Shown one piece after another: positions 9,166-17,657 of a stretch of DNA of 64,000 bases. The stretch's first letter is position 1; each line of letters opens with the position of its first letter. The translations under genes were made by a program, and so were the position numbers. Source of the DNA: Paracoccaceae bacterium (lineage in GTDB: Bacteria > Pseudomonadota > Alphaproteobacteria > Rhodobacterales > Rhodobacteraceae); the NCBI GenBank assembly GCA_014654775.1, contig JACVZW010000030.1:248001-312000 (forward strand). Direction: 5' to 3'. The notes beneath the pieces are model-generated. The model was not told where the DNA came from and did not search any database. It saw nothing but the letters and a program-made list of their open reading frames with translations.

Positions 9166-9842
9166 GTCCCTGTCCCTGTCCTATGGGCGCTTACAAGCGC
9201 CTCTAGCTGTTCAAGATCGCGTGCCGGATCGGTGGAATAGGCGCGCAGGAAGACGCGCAGGCCATTGGTGATGTACCGCGCGAGGTCACCCCGCCCCGGC
9301 ACGGCATCCGGGCGATAGAGTGCCTGATTTCGCGGGGCCGACAGGATCAGACCCCAAAGATCCTGCGCGGCCAGTTCGGGATCGTCGAAGGCAAGGCGCC
9401 CGGCGGTGCGCTGGCCATCGAGATAGGCCATGATGCCTGCGAGCAGGCGGTCCGGGCCACTGGCCTGATAGGCGCGGCCGATTTCGGGGAAACGCTGCAC
9501 CTCGCCGATGATGAGGCGGGCGAGGGAGAGCATCTCGGGGCGCATGACGACATCGGCATAGTCCCAAGCGAAGGCGTGCAGGTCTTGGACCATGCCGCCC
9601 TCCGAGGGGTGGTCGAAGACGGACATCATGCGGTCGCGCTGACCCAGCATCATGGCCTGGAACAGGGTCTCTTTGCTGTCGAAATACTGGTAGAGCGTGG
9701 GTTTCGACAGGCCGACGGCGGCGGCCACGGCATCCATGGTGGTGCCGGAATAGCCTGCCTGCGCGAAAACGCGCAGCGCCCCGTCGAGGATGCGCCGCGT
9801 CCGTTCTGCCCGGTTCTGTTCGCGGCGCGAGAGCATGGTCAT
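9162..9842 (-). CDS. TetR-family regulator of the catabolic operon
   Basis: A 226-residue TetR-type repressor. The N-terminal helix-turn-helix is clear: RRILDGALRVFAQAGYSG followed by MDAVAAAVGLSKPTLYQYF (about residues 14-52). The C-terminal ligand domain is divergent and resembles the AcrR C-terminal type. It lies in the middle of the operon with four-base overlaps on both sides, so it is probably autoregulated with the pathway. A perfect 7-bp-arm inverted repeat just upstream of the first operon gene (13566-13583) is the natural candidate operator. Confidence 0.9.
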   Translation of the reverse strand: MTMLSRREQNRAERTRRILDGALRVFAQAGYSGTTMDAVAAAVGLSKPTLYQYFDSKETLFQAMMLGQRDRMMSVFDHPSEGGMVQDLHAFAWDYADVVMRPEMLSLARLIIGEVQRFPEIGRAYQASGPDRLLAGIMAYLDGQRTAGRLAFDDPELAAQDLWGLILSAPRNQALYRPDAVPGRGDLARYITNGLRVFLRAYSTDPARDLEQLEALVSAHRTGTGT

Positions 9843-11128
9843 GCGGGCAGACCTGCGAGGAAATCGGTCAGATGGCGGGAATAGGCGGCAGGCTGTTCAA
9901 GGTTGCAGACATGGCCCGCGTCTTCGATCACCTCAAAGCGGACGTCGGGGCGGCGAGCGCTGTCCCAGATGCGGCCCGCGACGGCGCGGATTTCGGCGGG
10001 CGGGGCGAGGCGGTCATGTTCGCCCGTCATCATCAGAACGGGCATAGAGAGGTGCGCGAAATCGAAGCGTTCGCGCGGATTTGTAAAGCAGAGGAGCGCG
10101 TCGCGATAGGTGGGCGCGGGGATCGCCGACATGGAGGCCAGCAGTTCGGCGCGGACGGCATCGGATGCGCCGGGGCTGGCCAGAACCTTCACCACGGCAG
10201 GCGCGAAATCGGCGGGCACCTGACCTGCGTTCAGGGGCACTTCGCGCGACAGGCGGAAGGCCTCGCGTTCCTCTGGCCCCGCCTCGGACATGCCGGTGCA
10301 GCCGCCCGATAGGACGAGACCGTCAAGCAGTTCGGGGTGGCGCATGGCGAAGGAGGTGGCGATCCACGACCCGTAGGACAGGCCCACGAGGACGAGGCGG
10401 CGCGCGCCCAGCACCTCCATCACGCGCAGGATGTCGGCGCAGTAGTCGTCGACGCTGGATTGGGTGGGGCCGAGCGTGCTGTCGCCATAGCCGCGCAGGT
10501 CCAGCGCGGCGGCACGGATGTGCGGGGCGGCGGCGCAGAGTTGGGCGCGCCAGTTGCGGCGACCCCCGCCGATGCCGTGCAGGAAGAGGCAGAGCCTGCC
10601 GCCGCCCCGATCAGGCGTGACGGAGAGGGCAAGGCGGGGGAGATCGTCGATGACCCGCTCTTCGATCGGGATCAGGGGGTGGGGGGGGTCCGGGGGGGTG
10701 CTGGGCACCCTCCCGGCCTTGGCCAAGGCCGCAATGCCTGCCTCGAACACCGCGCGGGTGCCGTCGCAGATGGCCTGCAGGCGGGGCTGGGGCGCGGCGA
10801 TCTGCGCGGTCCAAGTGACGGTGCTGCCACCCGTTTCGGAGGGCGTGACGGTCACGCGGGCATCATAGGCCTCGCAGCCCGCAATACCTGCCAAGTGGGT
10901 ATAGGCCAGCGTGCGGTCGCTGTCGGACAGGTAGGTCCGCTGTTCGCGGTAGAGCGTCGCCTCGCCCTTGACGGTGAAACTGCGGATCAGGTGGCCCTGC
11001 GCGTCACGGTCGGCGCGGATGGTGTCGATCCACGGATGCCAGCCGCCCGCGAAATCGCGCAGCAGGGCCCAGACCGCCCCTGCCTCGGCGGGGAGTGCCC
11101 CATGGACATGGACGCCCTCGCGCGGCAT
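9839..11128 (-). CDS. SRPBCC domain - alpha/beta hydrolase fusion
   Basis: A 429-residue two-domain protein. Residues about 1-140 look like an SRPBCC/polyketide-cyclase (START-like) ligand-binding fold (VHVHGALPAEAGAVWALLRDF, then EQRTYLSDSDRTLAYTHL). Residues about 170-429 are an alpha/beta hydrolase with oxyanion segment HGIGGG, nucleophile GLSYG, acid GEHDRLAP and base DAGHVCN, so the triad looks intact. In the nicotinate pathway the step after NicX is done by the alpha/beta hydrolase NicD (N-formylmaleamate deformylase); this could be the counterpart here. The start at 11128 is 4 nt after the upstream stop. The fusion is unusual and the substrate is unknown. Confidence 0.8.
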   Translation of the reverse strand: MPREGVHVHGALPAEAGAVWALLRDFAGGWHPWIDTIRADRDAQGHLIRSFTVKGEATLYREQRTYLSDSDRTLAYTHLAGIAGCEAYDARVTVTPSETGGSTVTWTAQIAAPQPRLQAICDGTRAVFEAGIAALAKAGRVPSTPPDPPHPLIPIEERVIDDLPRLALSVTPDRGGGRLCLFLHGIGGGRRNWRAQLCAAAPHIRAAALDLRGYGDSTLGPTQSSVDDYCADILRVMEVLGARRLVLVGLSYGSWIATSFAMRHPELLDGLVLSGGCTGMSEAGPEEREAFRLSREVPLNAGQVPADFAPAVVKVLASPGASDAVRAELLASMSAIPAPTYRDALLCFTNPRERFDFAHLSMPVLMMTGEHDRLAPPAEIRAVAGRIWDSARRPDVRFEVIEDAGHVCNLEQPAAYSRHLTDFLAGLPA

Positions 11129-11132
11129 GGAC

Positions 11133-12476
11133 CTAGCGCAGCCCCTTGAGCGCGCCCGCATCCCCGCGCCAGAGCGAGTTGCGCGCACCGCCCTCGTCGC
11201 CGGGGGCATCGTCGATCTCGTCCATGTCGTAAAGCGTCAGGATGGACAGGTAATCCTCCATGATTTCAGAGGTGTAGGGCAGCATCAGCGCGCCGCAGCG
11301 GCTGTCGCGATACATCCTCTCCAAGGGCAAGGAGCGCAGCATGGACTGCCCGCCGCAGGTGCGGATGGCCATGCTTGTCATCTCGGCCGCGCCTTCCATG
11401 ACGTTATACTGGGCGGCATACATGCGCATCACCTCGGCCTTGGTGGGGAAACCCTTGGCTTCGGAAAAGGCCTGCCACCAGAGCGCGCGCATATTGGCGA
11501 GGCGGGCATACATCTTGCCCACGGCGATGCGCTTGGTGGCATACATGCGGCGGTCGATCGGGGGTTGGCCGGGCACCTGCCCCTTGAGATAGGCCACGGT
11601 GAAATCGAAGGCCCCCTGGGCGACGCCCATATAGGTGGGCGACAGGGTGGCCATCATATGCGGCCAGTTGGGTAGGGTCTTTCCGAAGATGCCGCGGGGC
11701 ATCAGCAGGTCTTCCGCCGTGACGACGACATCCTTTAGGATCAGGTCGCGGCTGTTCGTGCCACGCATGCCGAGCGGGTCCCAGTCGCCCTTCACGCTGA
11801 GCCCCGGCGCATCCTTGTGGACGACGAAAAGCATCGTGTCCTCGTGCCGGGGGTCAATGCCGTCGAACACTTCGGTGCAGACGATGGTATAATAGTCGCA
11901 ATAGCCCGCGAGGGAGGCGAATTTCTTGAAGCCGTTGATCTTCCAGCCGCCCTCGACGGCGCGGCACTGGGTCTGGTTGGGCTTCGACGTCCAGTTCTGC
12001 CCGCCTTCCGAAATGGGCTGCGAATAGATCGCCCGTTCGGCCACGGCGCGGCGGAACTGGCGTTCGCGGAGGGGGGCGAAGGCGGCCTTTTCCTCGGGCG
12101 TCAGATTGGGCATTTCGAACATGAAGCGCGACCATGCCATCGACGAGTTGTGCATGTTGAAAGTGAGCGCGGTCGCCCCGCAATACTTGGCGATCTCGGC
12201 CCCGACCATGGCGTATTCCCCCATGGAAAAGCCCATGCCGCCATATTCTTGCGGGATGCAGAGGGTCAGGAACCCCGCCTCGGCCAGATCGCGGTAATTG
12301 TCGACCGGGAAGGAGGCCTCGTCATCCACGGCCTTGGCGCGGGCGGCGAAGGTCGCGCCCATCGCATTGACCTTTTCGAGCATCGCCAGCACTTCGCGCC
12401 GGATGCGCGAGAGGTCGTAATAGTCTCCCGGATGGCTCATGGGCATGGCGGCGGCGATGGGGCGCTGTTCGGTCAT
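11133..12476 (-). CDS. Acyl-CoA dehydrogenase-fold flavoprotein, possibly a two-component monooxygenase
   Basis: A 447-residue protein with the acyl-CoA dehydrogenase fold: AEAGFLTLCIPQEYGGMGFSMGE at the N-terminus, a central flavin region near QPISEGGQNW, and a C-terminal segment with RTCGGQSMLRSLPLERMYRD. The usual catalytic Glu after the final Tyr is not obvious: LPYTSEIME stands where dehydrogenases have YEGT, and the alternative Glu of the isovaleryl type is also not evident. Flavin monooxygenases of this fold (DszC, HsaA types) lack that base and need a flavin reductase, which this operon encodes. Its ATG overlaps the NicX-like stop by four bases. A true dehydrogenase role is not excluded. 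Confidence 0.75.
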   Translation of the reverse strand: MTEQRPIAAAMPMSHPGDYYDLSRIRREVLAMLEKVNAMGATFAARAKAVDDEASFPVDNYRDLAEAGFLTLCIPQEYGGMGFSMGEYAMVGAEIAKYCGATALTFNMHNSSMAWSRFMFEMPNLTPEEKAAFAPLRERQFRRAVAERAIYSQPISEGGQNWTSKPNQTQCRAVEGGWKINGFKKFASLAGYCDYYTIVCTEVFDGIDPRHEDTMLFVVHKDAPGLSVKGDWDPLGMRGTNSRDLILKDVVVTAEDLLMPRGIFGKTLPNWPHMMATLSPTYMGVAQGAFDFTVAYLKGQVPGQPPIDRRMYATKRIAVGKMYARLANMRALWWQAFSEAKGFPTKAEVMRMYAAQYNVMEGAAEMTSMAIRTCGGQSMLRSLPLERMYRDSRCGALMLPYTSEIMEDYLSILTLYDMDEIDDAPGDEGGARNSLWRGDAGALKGLR

Positions 12477-13555
12477 GGGGCAAGCTCTCCTTGCAGAACG
12501 CCGTCACGCACGACGACGCGCCCGTCGAGGGCGATGGTGCAGTTGCGCATCGGCAGGTCGAAATGGCCTAGCGTGTAGCGCCCGGCATATTGGTTGGCGC
12601 CGGTGGACCAGAGGAAGGACCCGGCGATGGCGCGGAATTCGACGGCCTGCATGTCGCGCTTGTCATACATTGCGGCCGAGACCCATTTCGCGCCGGGATT
12701 CATGCCCCAGCCGACATGGGACATGCCGTAAGCGTTCCGGTCACCCCAGGCTTCCATGTATTCGCGGAAGTGGAGGGCATCGATGCCGTCGCCCTTGATC
12801 GCGGTGACGAAGTCTTTCTCGACGGTGATGTCGATCCGGCTGGTGAGGACGGTCTTGAACGTGAGGTTCATGTCGCCGACATCCATCACGATGCGGCCAT
12901 TGACCGCCTCTTTCCCCGGAAAGGCGAGGCAGAGGCCACCTGGCCAATGCGCCACCGCGCCGGGCGTGGTGCCGAAGCCAGCCGTCCCGCCGCAGGGCGC
13001 GCCGCGCAGATCGACCGTGAGGTCGGTTCCGGCGGCAGAGGTGACGCGCATCTCGGACGCCTCGCGCAGCATCTGGATGCCGAGCTGGAGCTTGATGTTG
13101 TCTTCCGCCTTGGGTTCGGTGCGTTCGAGGATTTCGGGATGTTCATTGGTGATGACGAGAAGACGGGTGCGGCCCGCCCCTTCGATCTCGGGCCATTCGG
13201 GGGCGTGGATCAGGCCTTCGACGGTGCAGTCGACGATGATGTCGACGCGCTTCAATGCCTCGATCACCGCGCGGTTCCCTTGGATCGCCCAAGAGGTGCC
13301 GGTGGATTTGACCGGAACAGGGGCGGTCTGCGGCGGGGTGGGCATGGAGATCATGCAGAAGGAGGCGCCAAGGTCATAGGCGGCCAGTTCTGACAGATGC
13401 ACCAGAACGGGGCGCGACTGCGTTTCCGACAGGATTGCGACCTCTGTCCCCGGCCCGATCCCGTTCAGCGCGAAGACACGCCGAAAGGCGGCAAGCCATT
13501 TGCCTTCGATGCGTTCTTGAAGCATCGCCACCATCCCTGTTGCATCGATTCGCAT
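12473..13555 (-). CDS. 2,5-dihydroxypyridine 5,6-dioxygenase-like (NicX / M29-like) protein
   Basis: A 360-residue protein of the NicX family, iron enzymes related to M29 aminopeptidases that open the 2,5-dihydroxypyridine ring. As I remember NicX, matching stretches include the metal-site-like YGMSHVGWGMNP, a later HFDLPMRNCTI, plus VMDVGDMNL and SFLWSTGANQ. Glu/His/Asp ligand candidates therefore appear conserved. It is the first gene of an eight-gene operon, just downstream of a palindromic operator. The start at 13555 gives family length; a second Met at residue 8 is possible. An aminopeptidase annotation is likely from automatic pipelines but fits the context less well. Confidence 0.72.
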   Translation of the reverse strand: MRIDATGMVAMLQERIEGKWLAAFRRVFALNGIGPGTEVAILSETQSRPVLVHLSELAAYDLGASFCMISMPTPPQTAPVPVKSTGTSWAIQGNRAVIEALKRVDIIVDCTVEGLIHAPEWPEIEGAGRTRLLVITNEHPEILERTEPKAEDNIKLQLGIQMLREASEMRVTSAAGTDLTVDLRGAPCGGTAGFGTTPGAVAHWPGGLCLAFPGKEAVNGRIVMDVGDMNLTFKTVLTSRIDITVEKDFVTAIKGDGIDALHFREYMEAWGDRNAYGMSHVGWGMNPGAKWVSAAMYDKRDMQAVEFRAIAGSFLWSTGANQYAGRYTLGHFDLPMRNCTIALDGRVVVRDGVLQGELAP

Positions 13556-13565
13556 GTGCGAATTT

Positions 13566-13629
13566 CTTAACTTTTGAGTTAAGTTTTCACGGGGGCGGTT
13601 AGTCTGTCAACAGAAACTTCAAGCTTGAA
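13566..13629 (-). promoter_or_regulatory. Operon promoter with TetR-type operator and second palindrome
   Basis: At 13566-13583 lies CTTAACTTTTGAGTTAAG, perfect 7-bp arms with a 4-nt spacer, ending 11 nt before the NicX-like start codon. On the minus strand a TTGACA -35 element sits at 13610-13605, and a weak -10 (AAACTT) about 18 nt later overlaps the repeat. A second perfect palindrome, TTCAAGCTTGAA, is at 13618-13629. Binding by the operon's TetR protein is inference. Confidence 0.55.
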
Positions 13630-13697
13630 ATGTCTGCGCGCTGCGGCCCCTGACCCGCCCGGTTGAGGCGATGCGCGGGGCTGGCGGGATGGCGAAA

Positions 13698-13719
13698 GGG
13701 CCGGGCTGATGCCCGGCCC
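13698..13719 (-). terminator. Hairpin after chemoreceptor gene
   Basis: A perfect 9-bp stem (GGGCCGGGC) with loop TGAT lies 25 nt past the stop of the minus-strand chemoreceptor gene. Only a short TTT follows, so it is a weak intrinsic terminator. Confidence 0.55.
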
Positions 13720-13743
13720 AGCGCAGCGGCGCCGATGCGCGGA

Positions 13744-15399
13744 CTACGAGGCGAGGCGTGTCTCTTCGACGGCCTCGACCGGTTCGGCGGGTAGGCGGCG
13801 GCGGACGCCGCGGGCCGAAGTCTGGAAGATTTCCGGCCCACCGATAAGTTGGCCCGTTTCCTGTTCGGCGAGGGCTTCGGCAAGGGACTTTTCGCCAAGG
13901 GTGAAGAAGGCGACCGACTCGCTGAGCGCGCGGGCCTGTTCGGCGAGTTCATGGGCGCTTGCCGAAAGTTCTTCTGCCGCCGAGGTGGCGCTTTGAGTGA
14001 CGCGGTCAAGCTGTTGGGTTGCCGAGTGGATCTGCGCCGCACCCACATTCAACTCACGCGAGGCGGAGGAGATTTCCGACACCAGCCCGGCGGTGGATTC
14101 GATCTTGGGGAGAAGTTCCCCCAGTTCTTCGCCCGCCGAACGCGCGGTTACCGCCGTGCTGGCAGCGAGCGTTGCGATTTCCACGGCAGCGGACTGGCTG
14201 CGTTCGGCCAGTTTGCGCACCTCGGCCGCGACGACGGCGAATCCGCGCCCGCTTTCGCCCGCACGCGCCGCCTCGACCGCGGCATTCAGCGCCAGAAGGT
14301 CGGTCTGGCGCGCGATCTCTTTCATCACGCCGATCTTGTCAGAGATGATGCCGATGGCCGCCACCGCCTCTTTGACCGATTTCACGGTCTGCGAGGCGCT
14401 GGCCGCCGAACGGCGCGCGATCTCTTCGGTGCTGGAGGCATTGCCCGACGCCTGACCGATATTCGCCGTCATCTGCTCGACCGAGGCAGAGACCTCTTCG
14501 GTTGCCGCCGCCTGCGTGGAGGCCCCGTCGCTCAGGAGTTGCGAGGTGGTGGAGACCTGCGTCGCCCCTGCCGAAACCGACGCGGCGATGGTGGAGACCT
14601 GCCCCACGACATCGCGCAGTTTGGTGACCATCTCATTCTGGCCGCGCAGAAGATCGGCGATCTCGTCGCGACCACGGACGGTGGCGGTCTGGGACAGGTC
14701 GCCCGACGCGATGGAGCCCGCGACGCGCAACGCCTCGCGCAGGCCGCGCAGGATATTGAGAGCAAGCAGTGTCGCCGCGAGGACGATCACCACGACCATT
14801 CCGACGAAAAGCATCAGCAACAGGTTGCGGGCCTCTATGAAATCCTCATCCGCCTCGACCGAGCCTGCCATGGTTTCTTGGGTCAGGGCGTCGGCCATGG
14901 CCGCGCCGGACTTCATCAGGTCGTGCAGCGAGTCATGCAGCGCGCCGTTGTAGAGCGTCTCTGCCTCGGCCAGCCGTCCGGCCTTTACGGAGGCGATCAT
15001 CCGGGCGATTTCGTCGTTGTTGCGGGCGTCGATTTCCGCATAGCGGTCGAGTTCTGCCCGAAACTCGGGGGTGTTGGGCCGCCCTTGCAGATCGGTGATG
15101 TGCTTGTTCTGATTGCCGTTGAACTCGGCCACCTCGGCCTCAAGCTCGGCGAAGCGGGCCGGATTTCGGGCAGGCGCGTTGGAGGCGAGAAGCATTTCAC
15201 CCAATGAGATGCGGGTGAGCAGTTGATCCTCGCTCAGCCGTTCGAGATCGTTGATCTTGGGCATGGTGACGCGGGCCACCTGATGGAAGTTTTCATTCGC
15301 TTCCTTGATCTGCGAATGGAACACGGCGGAGGATACGCCCCAAGCGCCGAACACAAGCACGAAGGTCGCAAAGATCTTGGCCTTGATCGAAAAACGCAT
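13744..15399 (-). CDS. Methyl-accepting chemotaxis protein (4HB sensor)
   Basis: A 551-residue transmembrane chemoreceptor. Helix one (about residues 7-26) is followed by a periplasmic, mostly helical domain of about 155 residues of the four-helix-bundle type. Helix two is near 185-210 ([20 protein letters not shown]), then a HAMP domain and a long signalling coiled coil. The conserved hairpin tip [20 protein letters not shown] and the following [18 protein letters not shown] identify the CheA/CheW-contacting region. No C-terminal CheR-tethering pentapeptide is seen. The start at 15399 has GAGGA upstream. No other chemotaxis gene is in the window, so its ligand and array are unknown. Confidence 0.93.
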   Translation of the reverse strand: MRFSIKAKIFATFVLVFGAWGVSSAVFHSQIKEANENFHQVARVTMPKINDLERLSEDQLLTRISLGEMLLASNAPARNPARFAELEAEVAEFNGNQNKHITDLQGRPNTPEFRAELDRYAEIDARNNDEIARMIASVKAGRLAEAETLYNGALHDSLHDLMKSGAAMADALTQETMAGSVEADEDFIEARNLLLMLFVGMVVVIVLAATLLALNILRGLREALRVAGSIASGDLSQTATVRGRDEIADLLRGQNEMVTKLRDVVGQVSTIAASVSAGATQVSTTSQLLSDGASTQAAATEEVSASVEQMTANIGQASGNASSTEEIARRSAASASQTVKSVKEAVAAIGIISDKIGVMKEIARQTDLLALNAAVEAARAGESGRGFAVVAAEVRKLAERSQSAAVEIATLAASTAVTARSAGEELGELLPKIESTAGLVSEISSASRELNVGAAQIHSATQQLDRVTQSATSAAEELSASAHELAEQARALSESVAFFTLGEKSLAEALAEQETGQLIGGPEIFQTSARGVRRRLPAEPVEAVEETRLAS

Positions 15400-15857
15400 G
15401 ATGTCCTCAGATGTCTCGCAGGCGGCCGGGAGCCGTCTTGGTTTAGAAGTCAAGGTTGAGATCAACCTGAAGATGATATCTGCGCAACTTCGCATTCGCT
15501 AAAAAAGAGTGCCGAAGGTATGGGCCTGTGCCTGCTGCCCCGTCGCATGGGCGGCAGCAGGGCCAGAGCGGCGGGCGGCGGGGTTCCGGTGGCGCCTCCT
15601 CGCCGCTGTTGCACGGGCGGATTGGGCGGAACCTTGCCGAAGCGGCGGCCCCGACACCCGGAACGGAAGCACGACCAACCTGCATCAGTCTGGCGCGCCG
15701 ACGAAAGGCGCAGGGTCACGACAGGCCAGCGAATACCCACCGGCCCAAACTGCGCCAGATCCCGAGTGTTGCCCTTCCTTTCCCGACGAACCAGCCTTCA
15801 GGGCCGGCCCGTCCCGAGCAGGCATGCCGGGCGCTGGCGCCTTGCAAGGATACCGAC
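15400..15857. other. Gene-free interval upstream of chemoreceptor and small ORF
   Basis: This 458-base interval shows no convincing coding region. Bases 15440-15510 are relatively AT-rich and probably hold the chemoreceptor promoter. They include AGGTTGAGATCAACCT at 15453-15468, an inverted repeat with 7-bp arms and a 2-nt spacer, about 54 nt before the chemoreceptor start. The rest is GC-rich with no structure I can assign. Confidence 0.5.
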
Positions 15858-16049
15858 ATGTCCACGAACAACTTCACATCGACCCAAGACCAGATGAAAA
15901 CCGTCAAGGCAGCTTGGGACAAGGCACCCGCCGGACCGAAGAAGGAAGCGGCGCTGAAGCATTATCAGGCGGCCGAGAAGGCCCATACGGCGAACAACGA
16001 GGCTGACTGCGTGAAATCGCTGGATGCCGCGAAGGCCGCTCTGGCGTAA
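15858..16049 (+). CDS. Small Ala/Lys-rich helical protein of unknown function
   Basis: A 63-residue soluble protein, MSTNNFTSTQDQ at the N-terminus, then alternating Ala, Lys and Glu typical of two amphipathic helices (AAWDKAPAGPKKEAALKHYQ and EADCVKSLDAAKAALA). One Cys, no signal peptide, no membrane segment. A ribosome site AAGGA precedes the ATG by 7 nt. I recognise no family and infer no function. It is convergent with the Crp-type regulator, whose stop is 47 nt away. The good initiation site and clean composition argue that it is real. Confidence 0.65.
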   Translation: MSTNNFTSTQDQMKTVKAAWDKAPAGPKKEAALKHYQAAEKAHTANNEADCVKSLDAAKAALA

Positions 16050-16095
16050 CGATCACGGCCCTTCCGCAGCGGAGACCCGCTTTGGGAGGGCCACT

Positions 16096-16878
16096 TCACT
16101 GCAGGAGCGGACCGTCCTGATCAAGATAGTCGCGGTCGAAGCCCGCGAACTCGACGAGGGCCTCGTAATCGTCGAAAACAACCCGCCCCTTCTGGAAGGT
16201 CACCAGACCAGCCTCGCGCAATTCGCGCAGGACGCGGTTCACATGCACCGCACTGAGGCCGAGCGCATCAGCCAGCAGGTATTGCGACAGCGGGCAGTCA
16301 TAGCCGTGGTGGTTCGCCATGCCCACCAGCCGCAGCCGCGCGCCCAGTTCTAGCAGGAAATGCGCCATCCGGACCGTGGCAGAACGTCGGCCAAGATCGA
16401 CGAGATGTTCGACGACCATCGCCTCGTCCCGCGAGGCGGCCCAGAGCACAGCCGTGGCGAGCCGCGGCGTGCGGGTGAAGGCGTCCAGCAGGTCGCGCTG
16501 GGTCACCTCGGACGCCTGCACCGGGGTGATCGGTTCGACATTGTGATCCGAGGTGCGGAACAGAACGGAGCGCAGCCCGATGAAATCGCCGGGAATCTGA
16601 AAATCAACGATCTGGCGCGTGCCATCGACGAGGATCTTGTAGGACGATGCCCAGCCAGAGGCGAGGACATAGGCGCATTGATCGGTCTGCCCCTGATGGA
16701 TGATGTCGCCACCGACCGGGAAGCTGCGCCGACGACGGTAGAGGTCCGACATCACGACGAGATCGTCATGCGACAGTTGGACAAAGGCCGAGAGCTTGCG
16801 CGCGAAGGGACTGTCCTGCACGGACAGGACGGCAATCTGCTCTTTCATGGCCACGCTTTCCGCAATCGGGCGCGTCAT
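16096..16878 (-). CDS. Crp/Fnr-family transcriptional regulator
   Basis: A 260-residue Crp/Fnr-type regulator. A cyclic-nucleotide-binding-like beta barrel (about 20-145) includes GDIIHQGQTDQCAYVLASGWA and IPGDFIGLRSVLF. The C-terminal winged helix has the recognition region LADALGLSAVHVNRVLREL. That helix carries HVNR, not the ExxSR of FNR, so its DNA target should differ. There is no N-terminal Cys cluster. The start at 16878 has GGAGG somewhat far upstream (13 nt); an ATG at 16848 is an alternative that shortens it by ten residues. A CTGAT-N4-ATCAG box lies in its upstream region. Confidence 0.87.
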   Translation of the reverse strand: MTRPIAESVAMKEQIAVLSVQDSPFARKLSAFVQLSHDDLVVMSDLYRRRRSFPVGGDIIHQGQTDQCAYVLASGWASSYKILVDGTRQIVDFQIPGDFIGLRSVLFRTSDHNVEPITPVQASEVTQRDLLDAFTRTPRLATAVLWAASRDEAMVVEHLVDLGRRSATVRMAHFLLELGARLRLVGMANHHGYDCPLSQYLLADALGLSAVHVNRVLRELREAGLVTFQKGRVVFDDYEALVEFAGFDRDYLDQDGPLLQ

Positions 16879-16923
16879 GCGCCGGGCTGTCCCTCCAAGA
16901 TCGGCAAAAGACCGGATGGCAGG

Positions 16924-16937
16924 CTGATCTGAATCAG
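16924..16937. promoter_or_regulatory. FNR-like box in divergent region
   Basis: CTGATCTGAATCAG is a perfect inverted repeat CTGAT-N4-ATCAG, differing from the FNR consensus TTGAT-N4-ATCAA only at the outermost bases. It lies between the divergent regulator gene (start 16878) and the 78-residue gene starting at 17004. Control of either or both is inference. Confidence 0.5.
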
Positions 16938-17003
16938 TCCCGGGGCTAATAATCCTGCGACGATGACCCTGTATAACAGAGACCCCCCAGAAAGTCGAAA
17001 GCC

Positions 17004-17240
17004 ATGACCGACATACCGGATGCTGCAGGACATGCTGCCCTTGCGATCTGCGAGTCGCTGCTGCTTGCCCTGAACGATCGGAACGTTCTCCCCGAGCGTG
17101 AGATCGTGGGCATCCTGCGCGACGCAGCCGCCGCGCATGAGCAGGCGCCGCCCGGCGACGGGTTGGAGGAGATGCACAGCGCGGTGGCGGATCTGATCAA
17201 TCGGATCGTCGCCGGGGGCAATTCCGTCCGCCGTCGGTGA
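17004..17240 (+). CDS. Conserved-looking small protein, function unknown
   Basis: A 78-residue protein (start MTDIPDAAGHAALAICESLL) with no signal peptide or membrane helix. It is predicted mostly helical, with acidic and Ala-rich stretches and a basic C-terminal tail. It is transcribed away from the Crp-type regulator, with the FNR-like box in the 125-nt gap, so it may belong to an oxygen- or redox-responsive set. The ribosome site (AGAAAG) is weak. I do not recognise the family. Confidence 0.6.
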   Translation: MTDIPDAAGHAALAICESLLLALNDRNVLPEREIVGILRDAAAAHEQAPPGDGLEEMHSAVADLINRIVAGGNSVRRR

Positions 17241-17657
17241 GGCGGTTGTCGAAACGGCGGTGACGGTCCTGCGGGACGCCTGCCCGACTTTCTGAGCAAT
17301 GCGCGATGGCCACAGGCATCCGCGCCGGGTGATGTTTCCCCGGTGACCGGATGAGATCGCGCGCCGTCACCGGACGGAGTGGCCCCTGCCCTGGCACGCC
17401 TCGGGCGGCCCCGGCGCATCGCGGGTGAGCGGTGGCGCAGTCCCCGCGCCTTTAGCCGAGGCAGGGACCATCGGCCCGCCAAGACTGGGTCGGATCCTCA
17501 ATCATGACCGGGCCGGAAAACCGCCCTCGACTGGCGCACATGTATGGATTGTGTCCCATGCAGCGGCATTGACGCCCGACAATGGCAACTCAGCCGAAAA
17601 GACAGAACCTGCCCGCAAGGTCGGCGATTGGCGCCGACTGTGAGGAAGGAACATCCC
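17241..17657. other. Gene-free interval before exported protein
   Basis: About 417 bases without a supported gene. I see a CATTG/CAATG inverted repeat around 17576-17593 and no convincing hairpin terminator, RNA gene or promoter consensus. Confidence 0.4.

Noticed and set aside
12473-13555. Annotation as a leucyl/M29 aminopeptidase
   Set aside because: The HVGWGMNP and LPMRNC-type segments and the operon content fit the NicX dioxygenase branch better, although the families are related and a search is needed to settle it.
15453-15468. FNR box upstream of the chemoreceptor gene
   Set aside because: TTGAGATCAA has the right words but not the N4 spacer; kept only as a generic inverted repeat.
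15528-15857. N-terminal extension of the 63-residue protein to about 173 residues
   Set aside because: The extension is Arg/Pro/Gly-rich with no start signal; the internal ATG has a proper AAGGA site.
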